Source: an uncultured Saprospiraceae bacterium (lineage in GTDB: Bacteria > Bacteroidota > Bacteroidia > Chitinophagales > Saprospiraceae). From it: a DNA stretch of 12,899 nt. A program made the position numbers and the translations under genes. The notes below the pieces were generated by a model. The model did not search any database, was not told where the DNA came from, and saw only the letters and a program-made list of their open reading frames with translations. Each line of letters opens with the position of its first letter. The first letter of the stretch is position 1. Of this stretch, positions 5,828 to 12,899 are shown one piece after another. The DNA is taken from assembly GCA_937967535.1 (NCBI GenBank), contig CALCMV010000179.1, forward strand, positions 1 to 12,899, read 5' to 3'.

Positions 5828-8569
5828 ATGCACAAATACCGTACAAGTTTCATCTTATTGGTCGTTTTAATGTGTATTTCTGTTGCAGGAAAGGCGCAAA
5901 ATGCCGGTATATCTTTGGGCAAAACCAAAAAAACGACTACACTGCAAGACAGTTTGCCGCTTGGGGTGCTTGATACACTTTCGCCTGTGCCTGATGATAG
6001 TCTTAGTTCCGAAATCAAATCCACGAAAACGGCTGCAAATATAAAATATTCAAGCGATTCTTTGGATGTTCCGGTCAATTATAGTGCCAGTGATTCAATG
6101 GTTTATGATATAGCCGGCGAGCGAATCCATCTATATGGCGGTGCATCGGTAGAGTATGAATCAATGAGCCTTAAAGCCGATTATATTATTTTTGATATGG
6201 CAAATGATGTGGTGATTGCATCAAGTTTGGGAGGTGAAAAAGCGGAATTTGTGGATGGCGAACAATCATTCAACTCGGATAGTATCAAGTATAATTTTCG
6301 GACGCATAAGGGAAAAGTCTATCAGGTTCGGACCACAGAGGGCGGTGGATTTTTGCTGTCGAATAGTGTCAAATTTGACATGCGTAGCCAAAAACACAGC
6401 GAGGAAGATGATGTAGTATATGCAGAAGGGACAATTTATACGACTTGTGACCATCCCGAACCGCATTTCGGAATACGCAGCCGCAAAGCCAAAATTATTC
6501 CCAACAAAGTCATCGTAGTGGGTGCATCCAATCTCGAAATTGAAAATATACCAACGCCGCTTATATTGCCTTTTGGTTTTTTTCCCTTAAAACAAGGCAG
6601 GCGTAGCGGCTTGATTTTTCCGCGCAATTACGAATTTTCGCCCACACTCGGTTTTGGTTTGCGAAATATTGGCTACTACAAAGCCATGAACGATTATTGG
6701 GATTTGCAGGTGACGGGCGACATCTACACGCGCGGCACATGGGGACTCAATACGCGCTCCAATTATAAAAAACGCTACAAATATAGCGGCAGTATTGCCA
6801 TTGGTTATTCGAATCGGCGGCTCGATATTCCCGAAGTATCACCCAGACCGGAGCGCGATTTTAATATACAATGGTCGCACAATCAGGATGCCTCTGCACA
6901 CCCGACGCGCACCTTTCGCGCCAGTGTCAATTTTGGTACAGGAACGTATTTTTCCAATAATTTTAATGATGCACAAAGCGTACTCAACAGTACGCTGCGC
7001 TCCGGCGTTTCGGTGCGAAAGAAATTTCCGGGCAAACCCTACACCCTCTCCGCAGGATTTTCGCATAGCCAAAACACAAGCTCTCGCCTGATGACCATTA
7101 ATTTTCCCGAAGTGACTTTCAACCTCACTCAAATCAACCCTTTTGAAAGAAAAAATAAGATAGGAAAAGAGCGTTGGTACGAAAAAATTACTTTTTCATA
7201 CAATACAAATTTTGAAGGCATTGCGCGTACCAACGATACTTTGATATTTGAAAGAGACCGCCTCGACGAAGCCAATCTCGGCGTGCGGCACGACCCTAGA
7301 GTGGGGATGAATTTCCGCATTCTTAAATACATCAATGTCAATCCGAGTATCAATTATAGCGAAGAATGGTATTTCAAAACCACCGAATTGAATTTTGATA
7401 CGACTACTATTGTCAATCAGATTATTGAGTTTGATTTGGATAATGAGGGCAATATTCAGATTGACCCTTTGACCGGAGATACGCTCATTGTCAGGACGGT
7501 AAATGATGTGATTTTCGGGCAGATAGATACGACTTTTCGCTTTGGATTTGATGCCTTGCGTGAGGTATCGGGCGGTGTAAGTTTCAATACGCGACTGTAT
7601 GGTATGCTGCCGCTTGGCAAACAAGGACAAGCTATTCGGCATACCGTCACGCCGAATGTTTCTATGAATTTTTCGCCGGATTATCTCCGACCATTTTGGG
7701 GCTATTATGATAGTATTCAGGTAGATAATCGGGATATTAATAATAAAAGAATTTACTCCCGTTTTGAGAATGGAGTATTTGGTGGTGCGCCCTCGCGCAC
7801 GCGGCAGGCTTCTATTTCCTACGGCATTACCAATCAACTCGAAGGCAAATTTTTTAATAAAAGAGACAGCACAGAACGCTTCAAAAAAATAATGCTCATC
7901 AATCAATTGAGCATCAATAGCTCATACAATTTTGCGGCAGATTCATTCAATATGGCTAATATTCGGATGAGTGGCAATACGAAGTTTTTTGGGGTGATTA
8001 ATGCCAATTTTGGGGCGGGTTTTGACCCTTACGCGCTCAATAGCGCAGGTACACGTATCAATACTTTTTATTGGCAGACAAATCGGCGATTGATGCGATT
8101 TACTAATGCCAATTTGACGCTCACTACCCGACTGAATCCCCAAGACATCAGGAATGTTTTTGGCAAAAATAAAGGTGGAGAACAAGGACAAGGACAAGAA
8201 CAGCGTTCATCTTCCGGGCAATTTATCAGTTCTCTGAGTTTTACCTATTCCTTAAATATCGCCAAGCAATTTGAAAATGGTAAAGACAGCCTGAGAATCA
8301 CCCGAAATAATATCGGACTCAGCCGCACTACGCTCAACCTGACCGGCAAATGGCGGGTAGACATCGGCAGTATCGGCTACGATTTTGTCCGCAAACAACT
8401 CACCTATCCCGACCTATCCCTCTACCGCGACCTCCACTGTTGGGAAAGTGGATTTCAGTGGCAACCGGAGCGACGTACTTTCTCATTTTTCTTGCGCGTA
8501 AAACCGGGTACATTGGATTTTCTGAGAATCCCGTATGCGAGGAATCGCTTTGACCCTTTTGAGTTTTAG
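5828..8569 (+). CDS. lptD: LPS-assembly outer-membrane protein LptD
   Basis: 913 residues from ATG 5828, chosen because it opens a clean signal peptide (MHKYRTSFILLVVLM, then VAGKAQ at 19-24). The in-frame ATG at 5621 would add 69 residues encoded by leader repeats. LptD is the outer-membrane barrel that, plugged by LptE, inserts lipopolysaccharide into the outer leaflet. The periplasmic OstA/LptA-like jellyroll spans about residues 75-235 (SMVYDIAGERIHLYGGASVE, ADYIIFDMANDVV). The Bacteroidota hallmark PFGFFPLKQGRRSGLIFP lies at about 248-265. The rest is beta-barrel with alternating Tyr/Phe/Arg strands and ends in Phe. Exactly two cysteines remain after signal cleavage, Cys207 in the periplasmic domain and Cys871 (LHCWESGFQW) near the C-terminus, compatible with one inter-domain disulfide. 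Confidence 0.93.
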   Translation: MHKYRTSFILLVVLMCISVAGKAQNAGISLGKTKKTTTLQDSLPLGVLDTLSPVPDDSLSSEIKSTKTAANIKYSSDSLDVPVNYSASDSMVYDIAGERIHLYGGASVEYESMSLKADYIIFDMANDVVIASSLGGEKAEFVDGEQSFNSDSIKYNFRTHKGKVYQVRTTEGGGFLLSNSVKFDMRSQKHSEEDDVVYAEGTIYTTCDHPEPHFGIRSRKAKIIPNKVIVVGASNLEIENIPTPLILPFGFFPLKQGRRSGLIFPRNYEFSPTLGFGLRNIGYYKAMNDYWDLQVTGDIYTRGTWGLNTRSNYKKRYKYSGSIAIGYSNRRLDIPEVSPRPERDFNIQWSHNQDASAHPTRTFRASVNFGTGTYFSNNFNDAQSVLNSTLRSGVSVRKKFPGKPYTLSAGFSHSQNTSSRLMTINFPEVTFNLTQINPFERKNKIGKERWYEKITFSYNTNFEGIARTNDTLIFERDRLDEANLGVRHDPRVGMNFRILKYINVNPSINYSEEWYFKTTELNFDTTTIVNQIIEFDLDNEGNIQIDPLTGDTLIVRTVNDVIFGQIDTTFRFGFDALREVSGGVSFNTRLYGMLPLGKQGQAIRHTVTPNVSMNFSPDYLRPFWGYYDSIQVDNRDINNKRIYSRFENGVFGGAPSRTRQASISYGITNQLEGKFFNKRDSTERFKKIMLINQLSINSSYNFAADSFNMANIRMSGNTKFFGVINANFGAGFDPYALNSAGTRINTFYWQTNRRLMRFTNANLTLTTRLNPQDIRNVFGKNKGGEQGQGQEQRSSSGQFISSLSFTYSLNIAKQFENGKDSLRITRNNIGLSRTTLNLTGKWRVDIGSIGYDFVRKQLTYPDLSLYRDLHCWESGFQWQPERRTFSFFLRVKPGTLDFLRIPYARNRFDPFEF

Positions 8570-8664
8570 AAATGCTCTAATTGATTGGAATGTTTTTTTG
8601 AATTTTCAATTCTCTTCGTGTTTCCTAATTTTTATCTACTTTTGTCTCACTACTAATACTATTT

Positions 8665-8827
8665 GGTTCTTTGACAATTTTTGCAAAAAAGAAAATTAGC
8701 TTTTAATTTATAAAAAATAATAAAGTTTAAATATCTGGTTATCAATGAAAAACCTATAAGGTTTCCAAAAACCTTATAGGTTTGGGCGCAGGGCAGGAAT
8801 CCTTTTTGCAAAAATTGTCAAAGAACC
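8665..8827. mobile_element. 163-bp MITE-like element with perfect 25-bp TIRs and 8-bp target duplication
   Basis: The first 25 bp (8665-8689, starting GGTTCTTTGACA) are the exact reverse complement of the last 25 bp (8803-8827). TACTATTT stands directly outside both ends (8657-8664 and 8828-8835), a perfect 8-bp target-site duplication. There is no transposase or open frame inside, so it is non-autonomous. The GG-TCTTTGACA ends and 8-bp duplication are reminiscent of ISL3-family elements, but that assignment is from memory. The element carries an internal 15-bp hairpin (8750-8783). It sits 95 nt after the lptD stop and 62 nt before the thioesterase ATG. Confidence 0.9.
8750..8783. repeat. 15-bp perfect hairpin inside the MITE
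   Basis: AAACCTATAAGGTTT (8750-8764) and AAACCTTATAGGTTT (8769-8783) pair perfectly around the loop CCAA. The core CTATAAGGTTT/AAACCTTATAG recurs in the palindrome at 12812-12845, so this is a dispersed hairpin family rather than a unique terminator. Confidence 0.85.
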
Positions 8828-8889
8828 TACTATTTTAAAAATGGTATTAGGTCAACATATCAGTACAACAACACATCAACACATAAAAA

Positions 8890-9327
8890 ATGAGTAATCC
8901 AATCGTAGAAATATTCACCTCGCGAATCGGAAAAGTCAATGAAGGGGGACCTTCACCCGTTGGCAATTGGTTGGCAGGTAGCATACAGGAAGCAAAAGAA
9001 GGAGAGATAAAGGTCAAATTTACCGTCAGAAAAGACATGACCAATCCTATGGGTACGATACATGGCGGCATCATATCATTGATGTGCGATGAGGTGATTG
9101 GAATGACTTGTTTTAGCCTAAACAATGAATTTCACTTTACGTCCATTAATCTCAATGTAGATTTTCTTTCGGCAGCCAAAGAGGGCGACATCTTGGATGT
9201 GTGTGCGAAAGTAGTCAGAAAAGGACGCACCATCATCAACATGGAATGTATTGTCACCAATGAATCCGGCAAACTCATCGCCAAATCACAACAAAATATG
9301 GTGCGAACACATATTCAATTGCGTTGA
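8890..9327 (+). CDS. PaaI-like hotdog-fold thioesterase
   Basis: 145 residues, a single hotdog domain, predicted cytosolic. PaaI-type enzymes hydrolyse acyl-CoA thioesters, as in phenylacetyl-CoA catabolism or general CoA recycling. The signature is clear: Asn52-Pro-Met-Gly then His58-Gly59-Gly60 in NPMGTIHGGIISLMCDE, with Asp67/Glu68 at the catalytic helix position, then the long strands INLNVDFLSAAKEGDIL and GRTIINMECIVTNESGKLIA expected of the fold. Length is normal. The substrate cannot be assigned; no paa genes are near. The start codon is preceded by an A-rich leader (CACATAAAAA) without a Shine-Dalgarno site, as is usual here. The MITE ends 62 nt upstream and might have altered its promoter. 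Confidence 0.88.
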   Translation: MSNPIVEIFTSRIGKVNEGGPSPVGNWLAGSIQEAKEGEIKVKFTVRKDMTNPMGTIHGGIISLMCDEVIGMTCFSLNNEFHFTSINLNVDFLSAAKEGDILDVCAKVVRKGRTIINMECIVTNESGKLIAKSQQNMVRTHIQLR

Positions 9328-9876
9328 TTGGATTAAGTGTATGGTTGGAATTTCGGATAGTGACTGTATTTCACCTAATTTGAATGTACGTTTGTCGTTT
9401 TTTTTAATACAAACATCTTATTTTTTTCGTGTAATCATAAAAATATTGTATGTTTGAAATTATGATAAGGCGACTTGCAACAAATAATTAGTCAAAACTA
9501 CCTGTTCTTTTTCACTCACTCTGCATTGCAAAAATGGTCATCCCGAATGTTTTCGGGACTCACATTATTTATTTCGAGTTGCCTAATTAATTCGGATTGC
9601 AAATTACGAGTTAGAGAACGCGAAGAAAACAATAAATAATACACAATTAATCCCACTGTATTCATCAATTTTGAATGAAAATTTTCAAATAATAAATAAT
9701 ATTTAAATTATAAATTTTTAATTATAAATAAATAAAAAAGCATAATTTAAATTAATTTGTTATTCAACATAATTCATAATTTGGCGAAGACATTGTAATC
9801 TTCAATTGCATTTAAAAACTCACAACTCACAACCCGAATTAATTTTATTCACTCAATTCTTTTTAAAAATAACAAT
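9328..9876. other. 549-bp gene-free region before the S9 peptidase
   Basis: No convincing open frame on either strand. It contains a T-rich run (9399-9406), an isolated TATGTTTG (9449-9456) with no TTG at a suitable distance, a small REP-like hairpin (9541-9558) and a very AT-rich stretch (9660-9780). The peptidase promoter is presumably in the last 150 bp, but I cannot identify it. Confidence 0.6.
9541..9558. repeat. REP-like hairpin TCCCGAA-TGTT-TTCGGGA
   Basis: A perfect 7-bp stem (9541-9547 with 9552-9558) and four-base loop, preceded by GGTCA. GTCATCCCGAA...TTCGGGA hairpins are frequent dispersed elements in Bacteroidota chromosomes as far as I recall. No T-run follows, so it is not an obvious terminator. 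Confidence 0.5.
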
Positions 9877-12618
9877 ATGAAAAAATTTATTTTTTTTGTG
9901 CTGACTTGTATGTTCATTTGGTCAGCTTGCTCTCCCGTTAAAGATGCCTCTACTACGGTATCTGCTGCTGCCGAAAAAGTTACTAAGACTATGAATGAAA
10001 ATCAGCCACCTATCATTGACCGTGAAATTCTCTTTGGCAATCCGGAGATTGCCGGGGCGCAACTTTCGCCCGATGGAGAATGGATGTCTTTCATGAAACC
10101 GCTTGATGATGTTCGCAATATTTGGATTAAAAAAGCGGACGAACCCTTCGACAATGCCCGTCCGCTTACTGCCTCTGAGAAAAGACCCATTCCCGGCTAT
10201 TTTTGGAGCCACGACAGCAAGTATATCTTGTATGTACAAGACAAAGGCGGTGATGAAAATTTCCAAGTATATGCCCTCAATCCGAATGATGAAGTTGCCG
10301 CAGGTGCAAAAGTCCCTGAAGCCCGAAATATTACCAATGTAGAAGGTGTACGTGCTTTGATTTACAGCGTACCCGAAAGCAATCCCGATTTGATGTATGT
10401 CGGCTTCAATGACCGTGATGCTGCATGGCATGATTTATACGAAGTCACCATTTCTACCGGAGAACGCAAGTTGATTCGTCAAAATGATGACCAAGTTACC
10501 GGATGGATTTTTGATTTGGAAGACCAACTACGTATGGCATCCCGAACCAACGACGAGGGCGGTACAGAATTGCTCACATTAGAGGCTAATTCATTCAAAA
10601 AATGTTATAGCTGTTCCGTTTTGGAAGATTGTAATGTTCGGGCTTTTCAAAAAGGCAACGAAAAAGCCTATCTCGTAACGAATAAGGGCGATGCCAACCT
10701 GACTCAACTCATGCTGCTCGACCCTGCCACCGGACAAACCGAACTCCTCGAATCAGACCCCAATGGCAAAGTAGACTTTGGCGGAATGCAAACCTCCGAC
10801 CTCACCGATGATCTCATTTATACGAGCTATACGGACGATAAGAGAAAATTGTATTTCAAAGATAAAACATGGGAAGCTGAGTACAATTGGCTTAAAAAGC
10901 AACTGCCCGGAGCAGAAGTCAGCTTGGGTTCTTCTACAAAAGATGAGCGCAAATTGCTCATTTATGCCAATAGCGACACCGACCCGGGCGCAACTTATCT
11001 ATACGACAGAGATAAAAAAACATTGGATTTTCAATATCGTCCGCGCCCCAAATTGCCGATTGAAGACTTGGCAAATATGAAGCCCATTCGATATACCTCT
11101 ACCGATGGTTTAGAAATTCCGGCTTATTTGACTTTGCCAAAAGGATTGGAAGCCAAAAACTTGCCACTCGTAGTCGTGCCGCATGGCGGTCCGTGGGCGC
11201 GTGACCGTTGGGGCTACAATTCCTTCCATCAGTTTTTGGCAAACAGAGGTTATGCTGTCTTGAGTGTCAATTTCAGAGGTTCGACAGGCTATGGCAAAGA
11301 CTTCCTGAACGCAGGCAATGGCGAATGGGGAGAAAAAATGCAAGACGACCTTACCAATGGAGTCAAATATCTCGTCAATGAAGGCACAGTTGATGCCACC
11401 CGAGTAGGTATCATGGGCGGTTCGTATGGAGGTTATGCGACTTTGGCGGGCTTGACTTTTACGCCCGATGTGTATGCGGCGGGAGTCTCCATAGTCGGAC
11501 CTTCCAACCTGTTGACACTCCTAGAATCCATTCCGCCATATTGGGAATCTATCCGCAAAATGTTTCACGAAAGAATGGGCGACCCGAATACCGAAGAGGG
11601 CAAAGCACAATTGATGAGCCAATCGCCGTTTTTCCATGCCGATAAAATCCGTAAACCGCTTTTGGTCGTACAAGGCGCGAATGACCCGCGTGTAAAAAAA
11701 GCAGAATCTGACCAAATCGTAGTAGCGATGCGCGAACTCGGCTTGCCCGTAGAATACATCTGTGCAGATGACGAAGGACACGGATTCAGAAGACCTGAAA
11801 ATAATATGGGCATGTTGGCGGCTGCCGAAGAATTTTTGGCAAAGCACTTAGGCGGAAGATACCAGAAAGATATGCCCGATGATGTCGCCCAACGACTCAA
11901 AGAAATTACCCTAGACATCAATACCGTCACAATGCCCGAAACGGTAGATGAATCCAAATTGGCAAGTGAGCTTCCTGTACCTGCTGCCGATTTGATTGCC
12001 GGAAAATCTGCTTACAAAACAACGATTGAAATAAACGGACAAAGCATCCCAATGGACATCGCGCAAACGATAGAAGAAAAAGACGGCAATTGGGTCATCA
12101 CCCAAACCGCCAAGACGATGATGGGCGATATGAAGGATGTGATTACCGTCAAAAAAGGTACGCTCGAACCGGTATCAAGAGAAGTTGATCAAGGTCAGGT
12201 CAAAGTGAATCTCTCGCATAGTGCCGACAAAATCGTCGGGTCTATGAGTATGGGCGATAAGGAACAAACGATGGAAGTAAGCATCGAAGAACTCGTATTT
12301 GCCAGCGATGCCGGACTGTACGAAACGCTTGCCGTACTACCACTCGAAGTGGGCTATACCGCCGTTTATCGTACTTTTGATATGCAAAAGCAAAAGGTCA
12401 AAGCCTTTGAACTCAAGGTAGTCGCTATGGAAACCATAGAAGTTCCTGCCGGAAAATTTGAGGCGTACAAAACCGAAATTAAAGAATTGAGCGATACGCC
12501 CGGCGACACAGTTATGTGGTTTTCTGCCGTCGAAGGCAAACCCGGCTTGGTCAAATACACCGGCACATCAGCGGAAATGGGTGGCGCGAAAATTACAACA
12601 GAATTGAGCAGCAAGTAA
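9877..12618 (+). CDS. S9-family peptidase (prolyl oligopeptidase/acylaminoacyl-peptidase type), lipoprotein with C-terminal extension
   Basis: 913 residues. The N-terminus MKKFIFFVLTCMFIWSAC is a lipoprotein signal with a WSA-Cys18 lipobox, so the enzyme should be exported and membrane-anchored. Residues about 45-390 form the S9 beta-propeller (starting DREILFGNPE, AQLSPDGEWMSF). Residues about 395-665 are the peptidase alpha/beta domain, with Ser516 in GGSYGGY, Asp603 in GANDPRVKK and His635 in DEGHGFRRP, so the triad is complete. Such enzymes cleave short peptides from the N-terminus or after proline. Typical family members end near this point. Here about 240 more residues (about 675-913) follow, with EVPAGKFEAYKTEI and MWFSAVEGKPGLVKY, reminiscent of DUF3108-like lipocalin/hotdog-type domains. 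A terminator follows 29 nt after the stop; the gene appears monocistronic. Confidence 0.9.
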   Translation: MKKFIFFVLTCMFIWSACSPVKDASTTVSAAAEKVTKTMNENQPPIIDREILFGNPEIAGAQLSPDGEWMSFMKPLDDVRNIWIKKADEPFDNARPLTASEKRPIPGYFWSHDSKYILYVQDKGGDENFQVYALNPNDEVAAGAKVPEARNITNVEGVRALIYSVPESNPDLMYVGFNDRDAAWHDLYEVTISTGERKLIRQNDDQVTGWIFDLEDQLRMASRTNDEGGTELLTLEANSFKKCYSCSVLEDCNVRAFQKGNEKAYLVTNKGDANLTQLMLLDPATGQTELLESDPNGKVDFGGMQTSDLTDDLIYTSYTDDKRKLYFKDKTWEAEYNWLKKQLPGAEVSLGSSTKDERKLLIYANSDTDPGATYLYDRDKKTLDFQYRPRPKLPIEDLANMKPIRYTSTDGLEIPAYLTLPKGLEAKNLPLVVVPHGGPWARDRWGYNSFHQFLANRGYAVLSVNFRGSTGYGKDFLNAGNGEWGEKMQDDLTNGVKYLVNEGTVDATRVGIMGGSYGGYATLAGLTFTPDVYAAGVSIVGPSNLLTLLESIPPYWESIRKMFHERMGDPNTEEGKAQLMSQSPFFHADKIRKPLLVVQGANDPRVKKAESDQIVVAMRELGLPVEYICADDEGHGFRRPENNMGMLAAAEEFLAKHLGGRYQKDMPDDVAQRLKEITLDINTVTMPETVDESKLASELPVPAADLIAGKSAYKTTIEINGQSIPMDIAQTIEEKDGNWVITQTAKTMMGDMKDVITVKKGTLEPVSREVDQGQVKVNLSHSADKIVGSMSMGDKEQTMEVSIEELVFASDAGLYETLAVLPLEVGYTAVYRTFDMQKQKVKAFELKVVAMETIEVPAGKFEAYKTEIKELSDTPGDTVMWFSAVEGKPGLVKYTGTSAEMGGAKITTELSSK

Positions 12619-12647
12619 TTGAAAGTCTAAATCCGAAGTTGAACCAA

Positions 12648-12684
12648 ACGTCAAGGCATAGCAAATGTCTTGGCGTTTTTTTTT
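12648..12684 (+). terminator. Rho-independent terminator of the S9 peptidase gene
   Basis: ACGTCAAGGCAT (12648-12659) pairs with ATGTCTTGGCGT (12665-12676) through 12 bp with two G-T wobbles and a five-base loop AGCAA, followed by nine T's (12676-12684). Position just past the stop and structure are textbook. Confidence 0.9.
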
Positions 12685-12811
12685 GAAATGTAAAACTCAA
12701 AACTCAAAATGTAAAATGTAAATTTGTAGGACGCGAGGGGTGCATCTCAAATTGTCGCATATAGAAAAGTGTAAAGTATTTTTAATTGATATGATTTTGG
12801 TCTTTCACCCA

Positions 12812-12845
12812 AATTCTATAAGGTTTTCGAAAACCTTATAGAATT
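12812..12845. repeat. 34-bp perfect palindrome, dispersed hairpin family
   Basis: AATTCTATAAGGTTTTC (12812-12828) is the exact reverse complement of 12829-12845, with no spacer. Flanking TTTTGGT (12795-12801) and ACCAAAA (12850-12856) add an outer pair. It shares CTATAAGGTTT and its complement with the hairpin inside the MITE at 8750-8783. It is not followed by a T-run of terminator quality. Confidence 0.85.
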
Positions 12846-12875
12846 GATTACCAAAACTTTATCGCCAATTTTCAT
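12816..12875 (-). pseudogene. Possible 5' gene fragment cut by the palindrome
   Basis: From ATG 12875 the minus strand reads MKIGDKVLVI, like the first strand of a small beta-barrel domain. It then runs into the palindrome (NSIRFSKTL) and stops at TAG. Beyond the palindrome another frame stays open for about 20 codons but has no recognisable content. It may be a relic or chance. Confidence 0.25.
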
Positions 12876-12899
12876 GCTTTGATTTTAACGAATTTTTAA

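Larger units (their letters stand above)
8570..8889. other. lptD-thioesterase gap, contains the MITE
   Basis: Outside the MITE the gap has a motif overlapping the lptD stop (TAGAAATGCTCTAA, 8567-8580) and the two halves of a palindrome that the MITE interrupts (CTAATACTATTT at 8653-8664 and AAAATGGTATTAG at 8838-8850). Rejoined without the element, these would form a 12-bp stem with a three-base loop, plausibly the original lptD terminator. No promoter for the thioesterase gene is obvious. Confidence 0.55.

Noticed and set aside
7196..7906. 236-aa minus-strand open frame inside lptD
   Set aside because: Complete overlap with strongly supported lptD, no recognisable domain, shadow-type composition.
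8750..8783. Simple terminator of lptD
   Set aside because: The hairpin is inside a transposed element and its core recurs at the window end, so it is better explained as a dispersed repeat, although it may terminate incidentally.
8847..9125. 92-aa minus-strand open frame over the thioesterase gene
   Set aside because: Antisense of the conserved HGG region of the PaaI-like protein.
9449..9456. TATGTTTG as promoter of a small RNA in the 549-bp gap
   Set aside because: Matches the -7 element but no TTG lies 17-23 nt upstream, and AT-rich DNA gives such octamers by chance; no transcript structure or terminator supports it.
9922..10431. 169-aa minus-strand open frame inside the S9 peptidase gene
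   Set aside because: Antisense shadow of the conserved beta-propeller region.

Overview
The window looks like ordinary chromosomal DNA of a Bacteroidota bacterium, perhaps a Saprospiria- or Chitinophagia-like lineage. The basis is the Bacteroidota-type LptD, an AT-rich intergenic style full of ATTCAAA/TGAATGA-like short repeats, start codons without clear Shine-Dalgarno sites, and at least two promoters of the TTG-N20/21-TAnnTTTG type used by this phylum. No CRISPR array, tRNA, rRNA, phage module or complete insertion sequence is visible.

Layout: (1) Positions 1-730, minus strand, is a toxin-antitoxin scrap yard. It holds an intact DUF433 antitoxin-like gene whose stop overlaps the ATG of a DUF5615/PIN-like toxin running off the window. 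Upstream of it lie a 15-codon PIN-toxin stub and a frameshifted small gene. (2) Positions 730-3399, minus strand, hold a 62-aa hypothetical protein with a terminator, a two-CBS-domain protein with a TTG start, an alpha/beta hydrolase with its own promoter, and a PabA/TrpG glutamine amidotransferase. (3) Positions 3424-3549 are a nearly complete 126-bp palindrome. (4) A periplasmic N-acetylmuramoyl-L-alanine amidase (minus) is divergent from lptD (plus) across an 822-bp AT-rich gap with inverted repeats. (5) A 163-bp MITE-like element with 25-bp perfect terminal inverted repeats and an 8-bp target duplication lies between lptD and a PaaI-like thioesterase. (6) After a 549-bp gene-free stretch comes a lipoprotein S9 peptidase with an extra C-terminal domain and a clear rho-independent terminator. 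The window ends with a 34-bp perfect palindrome that shares its core with the hairpin inside the MITE.

Functionally, the amidase (cell-wall cleavage) and LptD (LPS insertion into the outer membrane) form an envelope pair around one divergent intergenic region. The S9 peptidase is predicted to be a membrane-anchored exported hydrolase. The remaining genes are general metabolism or unassigned. I found no previously undescribed multi-gene system. The best leads are the non-coding elements: the MITE and the hairpin family it shares with the window end, the 126-bp palindrome, two apparently leaderless promoters, and the stacked toxin-antitoxin remnants.
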